A DNA stretch of 37,874 bases from an uncultured Oscillospiraceae bacterium (GCA_910587345.1 CAJUKH010000008.1:1-37874); one strand, 5' to 3'. Numbered from the stretch's first letter, positions 24,302-32,297 are shown. Notes: generated from the letters alone by a model not told the origin. Made by a program: numbers and translations.

Positions 24302-24317
24302 AAAGGATACCGATGTC

Positions 24318-24356
24318 AGGAAAGCCCCGGAGAGCCATGCTCCCCGGGGCTTTCCT
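24318..24356. terminator. Bidirectional terminator between the KAP gene and rlmD
   Basis: The 13-bp stem aggaaagccccgg (24318-24330) and ccggggctttcct (24344-24356). Confidence 0.85.
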
Positions 24357-24380
24357 ATCGTTTCTGCCGGAAGTTTATCC

Positions 24381-25724
24381 CTACCGGGTGAGAAGGACCA
24401 CGCTTTCAATATGGGCCGTGCGGGGGAAAAGGTCCACTGCCACAGCCTTTTGGGCGGTGTAGCCCCTTTCGGCGAAGCGTTTGATGTCCCGGGCCAGGGT
24501 GGCCGGGTCGCAGGAGATATAGACCACCCGGGCGGGGATCATTGAGCAGATGGAATCCACCACGCCTTCGGCCAGACCCTTGCGGGGCGGGTCTACCGTG
24601 ATGACATCGGGGCGGATGCCGTCTGCGGCCAGTTTGGCGGCGATATCGGCGGCATCTCCACAGAAAAATTCTGTGTTATGTAAACCGTTTCGGGCGGCGT
24701 TTTCTTTGGCGTCGGCAATGGCCTGGGGGACGATCTCGGCCCCGATGGCCCGTTTGGCTCTGCGGGCCAGGCAGAGTGTGATGGTGCCGATGCCGCAGTA
24801 GAGGTCCAGGGCGGTCTCTTCCCCGGTGAGGCCGGCAAGTTCCAGCGCCAGGTCGTAAAGGACCTCGGCCTGGGGGGTATTGACCTGATAGAAGGAGGGC
24901 ACCGACAGCCGGAAGGTAAGGCCGCACATTTGGTCCATCAGGTAGTCCTGCCCCCAAAGGGTGCGGTAGGAATCTCCCAATATCACGTTGTTTTTCTTCT
25001 CATTGACTCCCAGCACGATACCCTTCAGGTTGGGTTCTGCCTGCCGAAGAGCGGTGACCAGGGACTCCTCCCAGGGGAGGGATTTGCCGTTGACCAGCAC
25101 GCAGCACAGGCTTTCCCCCGCCCGGTTGGTGCGGACATAGAGATGACGAAGAAGGCCGGTGCCGGTTTTTTCGTCGTAGGCGGGGATGTGATAGGTTGAC
25201 ATAAAACAAAAAAGAGCCTGACGCAGCCTGCTGCAGCTTTCCGGCTGGAGGAGGCAGTCGGCCACATCGGTGACCCGATGGGTCCCCCGGTCATAAAAGC
25301 CGATGGAGGAGCCGGAGATGGGGAACTGCACCTTGTTTCGATAACGTTCCGTATTTTTTGCGCCATATATTGCGGAAACGGGGAGGGAACACCCGCCGAT
25401 GCGGGTGAGACAGTCCTGCACCTTTTGCCCTTTGAACGCCAACTCCTCATCGTAGGTCATATGGCGGAGGGCGCATCCTCCACAGTTGACATAATATGGA
25501 CAATCGGACTCTATGCGGAAGGGGGAGGGAGTCTCGACTTGCAGTACATGGCCCCAGGCGGCCTGCCGGCCCACCTTGTCCACCTGGACCAGACAGGTTT
25601 CCCCCTTCATGGCGCCGGGGAGGAAAACCGCCATGCCGTCGGGCAGCCGGGCCACCCCCTCACCGTTGGTGCCGTAGCCCTGAATGGTGAGGGAGAGGGG
25701 AGGGATGGGTTTGGAGTGGGCCAT
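24381..25724 (-). CDS. rlmD: 23S rRNA (uracil-5-)-methyltransferase RlmD/RumA family
   Basis: 447 aa. It forms 5-methyluridine in 23S rRNA (U1939 in Escherichia coli numbering; the Firmicutes homologue RlmCD modifies two sites). An N-terminal TRAM domain covers about 8-65. The 4Fe-4S cysteines are CPYYVNCGGC (75, 81, 84), with a fourth near DVADC. The methyltransferase domain has ALDLYCGIGTIT (SAM binding), the DPPRKG motif and the catalytic Cys in YISCDPATLARD. RNA is the substrate; it acts in the cytoplasm. On the minus strand AAGGAGGTCCC precedes the ATG. It may equally be the RlmCD type. Confidence 0.93.
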   Translation of the reverse strand: MAHSKPIPPLSLTIQGYGTNGEGVARLPDGMAVFLPGAMKGETCLVQVDKVGRQAAWGHVLQVETPSPFRIESDCPYYVNCGGCALRHMTYDEELAFKGQKVQDCLTRIGGCSLPVSAIYGAKNTERYRNKVQFPISGSSIGFYDRGTHRVTDVADCLLQPESCSRLRQALFCFMSTYHIPAYDEKTGTGLLRHLYVRTNRAGESLCCVLVNGKSLPWEESLVTALRQAEPNLKGIVLGVNEKKNNVILGDSYRTLWGQDYLMDQMCGLTFRLSVPSFYQVNTPQAEVLYDLALELAGLTGEETALDLYCGIGTITLCLARRAKRAIGAEIVPQAIADAKENAARNGLHNTEFFCGDAADIAAKLAADGIRPDVITVDPPRKGLAEGVVDSICSMIPARVVYISCDPATLARDIKRFAERGYTAQKAVAVDLFPRTAHIESVVLLTR

Positions 25725-26053
25725 AAGCGGGACCTCCTTGTCAAATGGATGGAAGGGGAATGAACGATAAACATTTTACCACGCAAAAGGAAAAATGGAA
25801 AGAGGGAACCGAACCGTTTCGGAGGGCCGGAGGCGGGGAGGCGTTGTCAAAAGCCACAAAAAACATCTTGACGGGATGAAGCGGATACGTTATAATTGTC
25901 AGACAGACGGGGGACTACCTATTAAATAAGAAGTTCCCGGAAAACAAGTGGATAAGGGTTGGCGGAAAAGACCGTCGGCATTTGCCAGGGCGGGCCGGTC
26001 AGAGGACCGGCTCGTTTTCACTATCAAGGGATACACAGTAAGGAGAGGGTATT
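25725..26053. other. Intergenic region before the MarR gene
   Basis: The left 130 bp hold the start signals of rlmD on the minus strand. The right part is the marR promoter and a 150-nt leader, which contains the shared 5' motif ACTACCTATTAAA (25914-25926) and a short hairpin, gccggtc/gaccggc (25994-26011), followed by tcgtttt. The hairpin could attenuate transcription, but its U-tract is short. Confidence 0.5.
25868..25896 (+). promoter_or_regulatory. Promoter of the MarR gene
   Basis: TTGACG (25868-25873), a 17-bp spacer and perfect TATAAT (25891-25896). Confidence 0.75.
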
Positions 26054-26572
26054 ATGGGAACAGGGCGAGAAGAACTGCTCCAACGGCTTTGGGAAGCCCA
26101 GGATGAGGCATATGACCTGATGGCCGAATATGATTCCCTGCCCCACCGGTACGGCGATAATGTGCTTTATCAGGCGGAGGGCCATATCATTGACCTGATC
26201 GCAGACCATCCCGGCATTACGGTGACGGAGTTGGGGGCCATTTTGCACAAGACCCCCAGCGCCTGCTCCCAAATCGTGCAAAAGCTGCGGAAAAAGGGAT
26301 GGGTGCTTCAAAGCAGGAACCAGCAAAACAACCGGCAGTATAACCTGACGCTCACCGAGAGCGGGCAGAGGGTCTACGCCGACCATACCCGCTTCAGCCA
26401 GAACTGCCAGGACCTGACCTTTGGATTACTGGCGGAATTTACCGAGGAGGAGTTGGAGCATCATCTGCGGGTGCAGAAGAAGCTGAATCTGGCCTATATG
26501 GGGGATATCCAGCGCAGCAAGGAGGCCGCCGCCCAGCCCGCAGGGGTTGACGAGCCGGAGGAAATGAGGTAA
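26054..26572 (+). CDS. MarR-family transcriptional regulator
   Basis: 172 aa, longer than the typical 140-150. A dimeric winged-helix repressor, cytoplasmic. The central wHTH spans about 40-110: GITVTELGAILHKTPSACSQ is the recognition helix region, then the wing QSRNQQNNRQYNLTLT. Terminal helices (about 1-35, 110-155) are for dimerisation. The Pro/Glu-rich tail is extra. AAGGAGAGGG lies before the ATG. It is followed after about 45 bp by a small membrane protein gene, then the YfcC region. It is a fair candidate for control of those genes, but no operator was proven. Ligand unknown. Confidence 0.88.
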   Translation: MGTGREELLQRLWEAQDEAYDLMAEYDSLPHRYGDNVLYQAEGHIIDLIADHPGITVTELGAILHKTPSACSQIVQKLRKKGWVLQSRNQQNNRQYNLTLTESGQRVYADHTRFSQNCQDLTFGLLAEFTEEELEHHLRVQKKLNLAYMGDIQRSKEAAAQPAGVDEPEEMR

Positions 26573-26617
26573 AATAAACCCTGTTAGCCAAATAAACAGA
26601 AGGAAATGGTGAGAAAT

Positions 26618-27022
26618 ATGGTGCTGATAAAGATGATCGGCTGGGGACTCGTTGTGGTCGTTTGGGCGATCTATGCCGTTAAGCAGGCGCTGATCCGGGA
26701 TTTTATCGGCACGATCATTGCCGCATTTATTCTGGTCCTTGGCGTGGTTTGCTTCCGGGGCAACCGGAAGAAGTGGAAAGCCATGCAGGCCGAGAAGAAG
26801 GCGGCAAAGGCAAACGCCCAGAAGGGCGGGGATAATGTTACCCCCTTCCCCACGCCCGAGTTTCGGGATGAGGAGGCCGCTTCTCCGGAGGAGGACCTTG
26901 CCGAGAGTGAGGCAGAACCTGAGGTTGAGGCGGCTTTTGTGGAAGACACTGAAGTCCCTGAGGCGGAGGAAGCCTCTGAAGAAGAGGAAGAGCCGGAAAA
27001 AATTGACGAAACCGCTGAGTGA
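26618..27022 (+). CDS. Small membrane protein with acidic C-terminal tail
   Basis: 134 aa from the ATG at 26618, which has GGTGAG and AGGA upstream; an ATG at 26606 overlaps the ribosome site and is less likely. Two hydrophobic helices (about 5-24 and 30-47, GLVVVVWAIYAV and TIIAAFILVLGVVCF) are followed by a basic loop (RKKWKAMQAEKKAAK) and then about 60 residues dominated by Glu, Asp, Ala and Pro. The tail probably lies in the cytoplasm. The basic juxtamembrane region next to an acidic tail resembles some scaffold or chaperone-like membrane proteins. No family recognised. It is probably cotranscribed with the MarR gene and ends at a strong terminator. Confidence 0.7.
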   Translation: MVLIKMIGWGLVVVVWAIYAVKQALIRDFIGTIIAAFILVLGVVCFRGNRKKWKAMQAEKKAAKANAQKGGDNVTPFPTPEFRDEEAASPEEDLAESEAEPEVEAAFVEDTEVPEAEEASEEEEEPEKIDETAE

Positions 27023-27033
27023 GTTGAAATATG

Positions 27034-27072
27034 AAACTGCCCGAGGCCTAAGGCTTCGGGCAGTTTTATTTT
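27034..27072 (+). terminator. Terminator of the MarR transcription unit
   Basis: The 15-bp stem aaactgcccgaggcc (27034-27048) with its partner ggcttcgggcagttt, loop taa, then ttatttta. The stem has one G-U pair. Confidence 0.9.
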
Positions 27073-27152
27073 ATTCCGGACACAGAAAAAAGATAAGGTC
27101 GAGCGAGAGGATGGAGAATGTATCGGCATTTCGACAAAATACACAAAACAGA

Positions 27153-27182
27153 TTGACAAAAATCGGCATTTTATGGTACACT
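27153..27182 (+). promoter_or_regulatory. Promoter of the YfcC carrier gene
   Basis: Perfect TTGACA (27153-27158), an 18-bp spacer and TACACT (27177-27182). The leader to the start codon is about 160 nt. Confidence 0.65.
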
Positions 27183-27198
27183 GTACCCACATTTGGGG

Positions 27199-27259
27199 GG
27201 CTTTTCCAAAAAGCCGAAACGGCCGGCCGTTTCGCATGTCCTGTTCTACACAGGACATG
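27199..27259 (+). promoter_or_regulatory. Three consecutive hairpins in the leader of the YfcC gene
   Basis: Starting about 10 nt after the probable transcription start are a 7-bp hairpin GGCTTTT/AAAAGCC (27199-27215), a perfect 20-bp palindrome cgaaacggccggccgtttcg (27215-27234) and a perfect 10-bp stem catgtcctgt/acaggacatg with 5-nt loop (27235-27259). The last two abut. In RNA these could form a regulatory leader; as DNA, dyad operators for a repressor such as the nearby MarR protein. I do not recognise a named riboswitch. Confidence 0.55.
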
Positions 27260-27349
27260 ATGAGAGGCTGGCAACAATTCTTTTTTGGATAAAAGCGGGG
27301 CGCTGCTTTTATTTACGTGCGAACTATTCAGGAAAAGGAGGGTTCTAAA

Positions 27350-28714
27350 ATGGCAGAAAAGGCAAAAGGGAAAAAAGGGTTCAAGGTACCGCATCTGTTG
27401 TTCCTGCTGCTGGGCATGATGGTATTGATGGTCGCTCTGACCTATATCCTGCCAGCAGGCCAGTTCGTTGACGGGGTCTACACCCCCATGGACCGCTCTC
27501 CGGTCAACCCCTGGCAGGCACTGTTGTTTATCTATGACGGCCTGCTCAACTCGGGCATGATCATTGCCACGCTGTTGTCGGTGGGCGGCTGTATCGCCAT
27601 CACCATGAAGACAGGGGCGCTGGACCGGGTCGTTGACGCGTGCGTCTACAAACTTCAGGATAAGGGAGCCAGCGTTCTGGTCCCCATGATGTTCTTCCTG
27701 ATGGCCATGCTGGGTGGCTTCTCCGGCTCCGATGCTCTGGTTGCCGTGGTCCCCGTGGGCGTTATGGTGGCAAAGAAGCTGAAGCTGGACCCTATCAGCG
27801 GCGCCGCCATTTCTCTGGCCGGCACGCTGACCGGCTTTGCCTGCAGCCCCGGCGGAGCCTATACGGCGCAGGCCCTGATGGACATTCCCATGTACTCCGG
27901 TTATACTGAGCGGGTGGTCATTCTGCTGATCACCGCTGTGGCCGGCGCCGCTTACACCGCCGTCTACGCCATGCGGGTCGCCAAGAACCCCGCCAGCAGC
28001 CTGATGGGCGATCTGGAGTGGCAGGCCGACCTGGGTAACGTGACCGAGATGGAGGAGGTCAAGCTGAATGGCAAGGACCTGCTTACCGTGGCCATCTTTA
28101 TCGGCCAGTTCCCCCTGACCATCTACCTGAACCTGGGCATGGGTCTGGGTATGCGGGCCATGCCCGCGGTCATGATCCCCGTGAGCATTCTGATCGGCTT
28201 TATTCAGGGCATGAATACCGATGAGATCGGCAACACCTTTGCCGGCGGCGTGGGCAGCATGGGCTTTATCGCCTTCATCATCGGCTTTGCCGGCGCCATC
28301 TCTCTGATCATGAAGAACGGTCTGATCCTGGATACCATCGCCTACTATGCCTCCATGCCGCTGGCCAATCTGAGCAAGGGCTTTGCTGCCATCGGTATCT
28401 CTTTGGTGGTGACCGTGCTGAACTTCTTCATCCCCTCCGCCTCCGCCAAGGTGGCCGCTTTGATGCCCATCGTGAAGCCTATGGCCGAGACTCTGGGCAT
28501 CACCGGACAGGTGGCGGTCCAGGCCTTTAAGGTGGGCGACGGTATGTGTAACGTCATCTCCCCCTTCCTGGGCTGGACCATGGGCGGTCTGGCCGTGGCC
28601 AAGGTGCCTTACGACAAGTGGCTGAAGTGGGCGGTCCCCTTTGTACTGGTAATGCTGGTGTTTCAGTGGATCATTTTGTACTACCTGAGCTCCATCGGCT
28701 GGATGGGTTATTAA
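27350..28714 (+). CDS. YfcC-family carrier (C4-dicarboxylate/amino-acid type, DcuC superfamily)
   Basis: 454 aa from the ATG at 27350, preceded by AAGGAGGG; the longer frame starts with a non-coding segment. About 11-12 hydrophobic helices. The sequence has LTYILPAGQF (residues 31-40), GGFSGSDALVAVVPVG and SAKVAALMPIVKPMAETLGI, patterns of the YfcC/DcuC/AbgT-like family. Carriers of this family import dicarboxylates, amino acids or small peptides. Position just upstream of two M20 amidohydrolases resembles the abgAB-abgT arrangement and suggests its substrate is their N-acyl or peptide substrate. Rich in Gly/Ser/Ala helices. Confidence 0.85.
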   Translation: MAEKAKGKKGFKVPHLLFLLLGMMVLMVALTYILPAGQFVDGVYTPMDRSPVNPWQALLFIYDGLLNSGMIIATLLSVGGCIAITMKTGALDRVVDACVYKLQDKGASVLVPMMFFLMAMLGGFSGSDALVAVVPVGVMVAKKLKLDPISGAAISLAGTLTGFACSPGGAYTAQALMDIPMYSGYTERVVILLITAVAGAAYTAVYAMRVAKNPASSLMGDLEWQADLGNVTEMEEVKLNGKDLLTVAIFIGQFPLTIYLNLGMGLGMRAMPAVMIPVSILIGFIQGMNTDEIGNTFAGGVGSMGFIAFIIGFAGAISLIMKNGLILDTIAYYASMPLANLSKGFAAIGISLVVTVLNFFIPSASAKVAALMPIVKPMAETLGITGQVAVQAFKVGDGMCNVISPFLGWTMGGLAVAKVPYDKWLKWAVPFVLVMLVFQWIILYYLSSIGWMGY

Positions 28715-28718
28715 AATC

Positions 28719-28898
28719 ATGTTTTTGCTATGGGGCAGTCTTGCTGGTTGGTATGGCGTGAGCGCCCTCCAGCTCCTCCTCTCCGGAGGGGAGCCGGGGG
28801 GAGCCGCCATCCAAGCGGCGGTGGCCATCCTTCTGGGCGTGCTTTGCCGGCGCAGCTGGATAAAGCGGAAAAAACGCCGGGAGGAAGGCTTGAAATAG
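28719..28898 (+). CDS. Small membrane protein, 59 aa
   Basis: ATG at 28719, five bases after the YfcC stop, 59 codons to TAG (28896-28898). Two hydrophobic segments, WGSLAGWYGVSALQLLL and GGAAIQAAVAILLGVLC, are joined by a Gly/Glu/Pro turn; the C-terminus is strongly basic (RRSWIKRKKRREEGLK), so it should face the cytoplasm. The start lacks a strong ribosome site and is probably served by translational coupling. The basic tail and hairpin topology are typical of small transporter-associated proteins. The same bases also hold the start of a promoter (28890-28918). Confidence 0.6.
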   Translation: MFLLWGSLAGWYGVSALQLLLSGGEPGGAAIQAAVAILLGVLCRRSWIKRKKRREEGLK

Positions 28899-28918
28899 AA
28901 AAAAGTATCAGATATACT
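28890..28918 (+). promoter_or_regulatory. Internal promoter for the first M20 gene
   Basis: TTGAAA (28890-28895), a 17-bp spacer and TATACT (28913-28918), 51 bp before the ATG at 28969. It overlaps the end of the small membrane protein gene. Confidence 0.6.
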
Positions 28919-28968
28919 ATTGTATGGGTACAGACCGTAGCCTTCCCAGACAAAAGGAGGATATTGTC

Positions 28969-30174
28969 ATGAACCTGAATGAACAGATCAAAAAACTGGT
29001 GGAGGAGCAGGAGCAGTACATCATTGACTGCCGCCATAAACTCCACGCCATTCCCGAGGTTTGCTCCAAGGAGGTCAAGACCAAGGCCTTTCTGATGGAG
29101 GAGATCAAGAAATCAGGACTTCCCTATGAGGAGGTCCCCACCAACAGTATCATCGTCAAGCTGGACACCGGCCGCCCCGGTAAGGTGGTGGCCCTTCGGG
29201 CCGACATCGACGGCCTTCCCGTGAAGGAATCCGATGAGAACCTGACCAGGCCCCGGGCCTGTAAATCGGAGCATGACGGCTACTGCCACGCCTGCGGCCA
29301 TGACGCTCATATGGCCATGCTGCTGGGGGCACTGAAGGTCCTGCCCCAGCTGAAGGATCAGCTCAGCGGCACCGTTCTCTTCTGCTTTGAGGAAGGGGAG
29401 GAGCAGGGCACCGGCGTTGACGCTTTGCTGGCAGCGCTGGAGAAGTATCATGTGGACCGCTGCTGGGGCATTCACGTCTATGCCGACCTGGCGGAAAATA
29501 AGATGAGTGTGGACGCCGGCCCCCGGATGGCGGGGTCTGCCGTCACCACCGCTACCTTTAAGGGCAAGGGGGGCCACGGCTCCCGGCCCGACATGGCCCG
29601 GAACCCCGTTTTTGCGGCGGCGGCATTTCTGAACAACCTGTCTATGGTTTTTGGGCAGAAGATCACCGCCGGTCAGACCGTGACGCTGGGCATCACCATG
29701 GTCCACGCCGGCGAGGCCTCCAACGTCATTGCCGACACCGCCGAGCTGAGCGGCAGCTTCCGGTTCTTTGACGGGGAGGAGGGAAAGAAGGCGGTGCGGC
29801 TGTTCCGCAAAACCGCCGAGGAGACGGCCGCTATTTTCGGCTGCACGGTGGAATTTGGCCCCCGGACCACACCTGAGGCCGTGGGCTTCCCCGTTATCAA
29901 CGATGCCGCTGCGGCGGCACTGGCCCAGCGGGTGCTGCCCGAGGTTTTGCCCGAGGGGACCATCGTTTCCTGCGAGCCGTGGTACGCCAGCGAGTCCTTC
30001 CGCAAATGGCTGGCCAAGTATCCGGGCGTGTTTGCCTTCCTGGGCATTAAAAATGAGGAGGAGGGCTTTGGAGCCCTGCATCACAACGAAAAGTTCGACC
30101 TCAATGACAAGGTGCTGAAAACCGGCGCTCTGGCCACCGTCCGTTATGCGGCGGAGTGGCTTATTCAGGAATAA
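28969..30174 (+). CDS. M20D-family amidohydrolase, paralogue 1
   Basis: 401 aa from the ATG at 28969, with AAAAGGAGG upstream. A zinc/manganese-dependent amidohydrolase of the IAA-amino-acid hydrolase/AbgA/hippurate hydrolase group. Motifs: LRADIDGLPV (77-86, Asp79/Asp81), HACGHDAHM (107-115, Cys109 and His111), catalytic FEEGEEQG (140-147), WGIHVYA and the C-terminal metal His in ALHHNEKF. The lid domain has GGHGSRPDMARNP. The typical substrate is an N-acyl, N-aryl or peptide amino acid. It is followed after 68 bp by its near-copy. The first 88 residues differ from paralogue 2 only at position 2. Confidence 0.9.
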   Translation: MNLNEQIKKLVEEQEQYIIDCRHKLHAIPEVCSKEVKTKAFLMEEIKKSGLPYEEVPTNSIIVKLDTGRPGKVVALRADIDGLPVKESDENLTRPRACKSEHDGYCHACGHDAHMAMLLGALKVLPQLKDQLSGTVLFCFEEGEEQGTGVDALLAALEKYHVDRCWGIHVYADLAENKMSVDAGPRMAGSAVTTATFKGKGGHGSRPDMARNPVFAAAAFLNNLSMVFGQKITAGQTVTLGITMVHAGEASNVIADTAELSGSFRFFDGEEGKKAVRLFRKTAEETAAIFGCTVEFGPRTTPEAVGFPVINDAAAAALAQRVLPEVLPEGTIVSCEPWYASESFRKWLAKYPGVFAFLGIKNEEEGFGALHHNEKFDLNDKVLKTGALATVRYAAEWLIQE

Positions 30175-30242
30175 AGAGGGCTTTTGCCCGGCGGTGACAC
30201 GGGCGCAAAACCTGAGAGAAAAATTTTAAGGAGGGAAATGCC

Positions 30243-31445
30243 ATGAGCCTGAATGAACAGATCAAAAAACTGGTGGAGGAGCAGGAGCAGTACATCATTG
30301 ATTGCCGCCATAAGCTCCACGCCATTCCCGAGGTTTGCTCCAAGGAGGTCAAGACCAAGGCCTTTTTGATGGAGGAGATCAAGAAGTCCGGACTTCCCTA
30401 TGAGGAGGTTCCCACCAACAGCATTATCGTCAAGCTGGACACCGGCCGTCCCGGTAAGGTGGTGGCCCTTCGGGCCGATATCGACGGTCTTCCCGTGAAG
30501 GAGTCGGAGGAGAACCTGGCCGGCCCCCGGGTTTGCCGGTCCGAGCATGACGGCTACTGCCACGCCTGCGGCCATGACGCCCATATGTCCATGCTGCTGG
30601 GGGCGCTGAAGGTCCTGCCCCAGCTGAAGGACCAGCTCAACGGCACCATCCTCTTCTGCTTTGAGGAAGGGGAGGAGCAGGGTACCGGCATCAAGGCCCT
30701 TTTGGCGGCACTGGACAAGTACAATGTGGATGTGTGCTGGGGTATCCATGTCTATGCCGAGCTGGAAGAGGGGAAGATGAGCGTGGACGCCGGTCCCCGG
30801 ATGGCCAGCGCCATTGGCACCATGGTAAACTTCAAGGGCAAGGGGGGACACGGCTCCCGGCCCGATATGGCCCGGAACCCCGTCTTTGCGGCGGCCGCCT
30901 TCCTCAACAACCTGTCCATGGCTTTCGGCCAGCAGGTCACTGCCGGCGAGACCGTAACTTTGGGCATCACCATGTTCCACGCCGGCGAGGCCGCCAACGT
31001 CATTGCCGACACCGCCGAGCTGGGCGGTACCTTCCGCTTCTTTAACATGGAGGAGGGCCAGCGGGCCGCCGACCGGTTTGTGAAGACCGCTGAGCATACC
31101 GCCGCCATGTTCGACTGCACCGCTGAGTTCCCCCGGGGCAAGCCCGTGGTGGCCGGCGGCCCCGTCATCAACGATGCCGCTGCGGCGGCACTGGCCCAGA
31201 AGGTGCTGCCCGAGGTGCTGCCCGAAGGCACTGTTGTCCCCTGTGAGCCTTGGTACGCCAGTGAGTCCTTCGGCCAGTGGCTGCGGAAGTACCCCGGTGT
31301 GTTTGCTTTCCTGGGCATCAAAAACGAGGAGGCAGGCTTCGGCGCCCTCCATCACAACGAGAAGTTTGATTTCAACGATAAGGTGCTGAAGCTGGGCGCT
31401 CTGGCCACCGTCCGCTATGCGGTGGAGTGGCTGACCCAGGGCTAA
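30243..31445 (+). CDS. M20D-family amidohydrolase, paralogue 2
   Basis: 400 aa, RBS AAGGAGGGAAA. It has the same catalytic pattern as paralogue 1: LRADIDGLPV, HACGHDAHM, FEEGEEQG, WGIHVYA and ALHHNEKF. Divergence lies in the lid (about 185-280) and in the late region (FPRGKPVVAGG instead of FGPRTTPEAVG), which is where substrate selectivity would be tuned. A long terminator follows. The protein is cytoplasmic; the expected reaction is N-deacylation of an amino acid derivative. Products and exact substrate cannot be read. Confidence 0.9.
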   Translation: MSLNEQIKKLVEEQEQYIIDCRHKLHAIPEVCSKEVKTKAFLMEEIKKSGLPYEEVPTNSIIVKLDTGRPGKVVALRADIDGLPVKESEENLAGPRVCRSEHDGYCHACGHDAHMSMLLGALKVLPQLKDQLNGTILFCFEEGEEQGTGIKALLAALDKYNVDVCWGIHVYAELEEGKMSVDAGPRMASAIGTMVNFKGKGGHGSRPDMARNPVFAAAAFLNNLSMAFGQQVTAGETVTLGITMFHAGEAANVIADTAELGGTFRFFNMEEGQRAADRFVKTAEHTAAMFDCTAEFPRGKPVVAGGPVINDAAAAALAQKVLPEVLPEGTVVPCEPWYASESFGQWLRKYPGVFAFLGIKNEEAGFGALHHNEKFDFNDKVLKLGALATVRYAVEWLTQG

Positions 31446-31475
31446 ACAACGATTTTTTCCTCTTTTTCTCTTCTC

Positions 31476-31520
31476 GAAAGGCCCAACGCCCGGGAGATCT
31501 CCCCGGGCGTTGGGCCTTTC
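31476..31520. terminator. Large perfect hairpin after the M20 pair
   Basis: A perfect 19-bp stem with 7-nt loop (31476-31494, 31502-31520). The downstream T run is short (ctttccg), so termination may rely on stem strength. Confidence 0.8.
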
Positions 31521-31602
31521 CGCCCTTCGGCGACGGAAATTCCATCGGCATTTCCCACAAAAAACACCTTCCATTTTTGGCGGGGAAAAATGGGAAAACC
31601 CC

Positions 31603-31631
31603 TTGCCAAAGGGGCTGTTTTTTAATACAAT
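31603..31631 (+). promoter_or_regulatory. Promoter of the peroxiredoxin-like gene
   Basis: TTGCCA (31603-31608), a 17-bp spacer and TACAAT (31626-31631). Twelve bases later is the shared leader motif ACTACCTATTAAA (31643-31655). Confidence 0.65.
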
Positions 31632-31674
31632 AAAGCAACCGCACTACCTATTAAAAAAGAAAGGGGCTAAAATC

Positions 31675-32220
31675 ATGGCAAAACTGACTGCCGGCCAGAC
31701 CATGCCCGACTTCACCTACGACACCCCCTTTGCTTCGGGGCGCACCCTGACCGAGACGGTGCAGAAGGTGGAGGGCAAGACTGCCCTTGTGTTTCTGCGC
31801 TATTACGGCTGCACCCTCTGCCAGCTGGATATCCGCCAGTTTGCCCGGGAGCAGGAGAAGATCACTGCCGGGGGAGGACAGATGCTGGTGGTCCTCCAGT
31901 CCGATCCGGCTCTGGTGGCCGGGGAGATGAAGGAGGGAGACCTGCCCTTCGATATCATTTGCGACCCGGACCAGAAGCTCTATAAGGATTTTGAGATAAA
32001 TCCCGCCAAATCCAAGCTGGGGATGGTGGATTTTAAGACCATAGGCAAGATGAAACAGGCCAAGAGCGCCGGGCTGGAGCATGGCAAGTACGAGGGGGAT
32101 GAGCTTCAGCTCCCCGCTGTTTTCGTCCTGGACCGGGAGAGAACAGTGACCCAAGCCCACTATGGGAAGAAGGTCAGCGATGTGCCCGACGCCGACACCC
32201 TGGCGGCCTGGCTGAGATAA
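31675..32220 (+). CDS. AhpC/TSA-like peroxiredoxin-family protein
   Basis: 181 aa from the ATG at 31675 with AAAGGGG upstream; the open frame further upstream is the non-coding leader. Thioredoxin-fold with FLRYYGCTLCQLDI (Cys46 and Cys49), a peroxiredoxin/redoxin active site with an extra Cys making a CxxC pair. Sequence is closer to the 'peroxiredoxin-like, AhpC-TSA_2' group than to classic AhpC, which has T-x-x-C. Candidate function: thiol peroxidase or disulfide exchange. C-terminal VFVLDRERTVTQAHYGK is typical. Monocistronic with its own promoter and terminator; located between amidohydrolases and a permease, possibly protecting during thiol-releasing chemistry. Confidence 0.8.
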   Translation: MAKLTAGQTMPDFTYDTPFASGRTLTETVQKVEGKTALVFLRYYGCTLCQLDIRQFAREQEKITAGGGQMLVVLQSDPALVAGEMKEGDLPFDIICDPDQKLYKDFEINPAKSKLGMVDFKTIGKMKQAKSAGLEHGKYEGDELQLPAVFVLDRERTVTQAHYGKKVSDVPDADTLAAWLR

Positions 32221-32224
32221 GCTG

Positions 32225-32255
32225 AGAGGACCCCGTTTGGGGGTCCTCTTTTTTT
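32225..32255 (+). terminator. Terminator of the peroxiredoxin-like gene
   Basis: The 10-bp stem agaggacccc/ggggtcctct (32225-32249) with loop gtttg, then T8. Confidence 0.92.
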
Positions 32256-32297
32256 CGCTAACAGAATAAAACGTCCGAGGGGAAGAGAGGAAGAAAA

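Noticed and set aside
26606..26617. Earlier start for the acidic-tailed membrane protein
   Set aside because: The ATG at 26606 is one base from AGGAA, too close to serve as its own ribosome site.
27071..28828. 585-aa ORF on the minus strand
   Set aside because: Antisense of the YfcC carrier, rich in His, Gly and Asp as expected from a reversed membrane protein gene.
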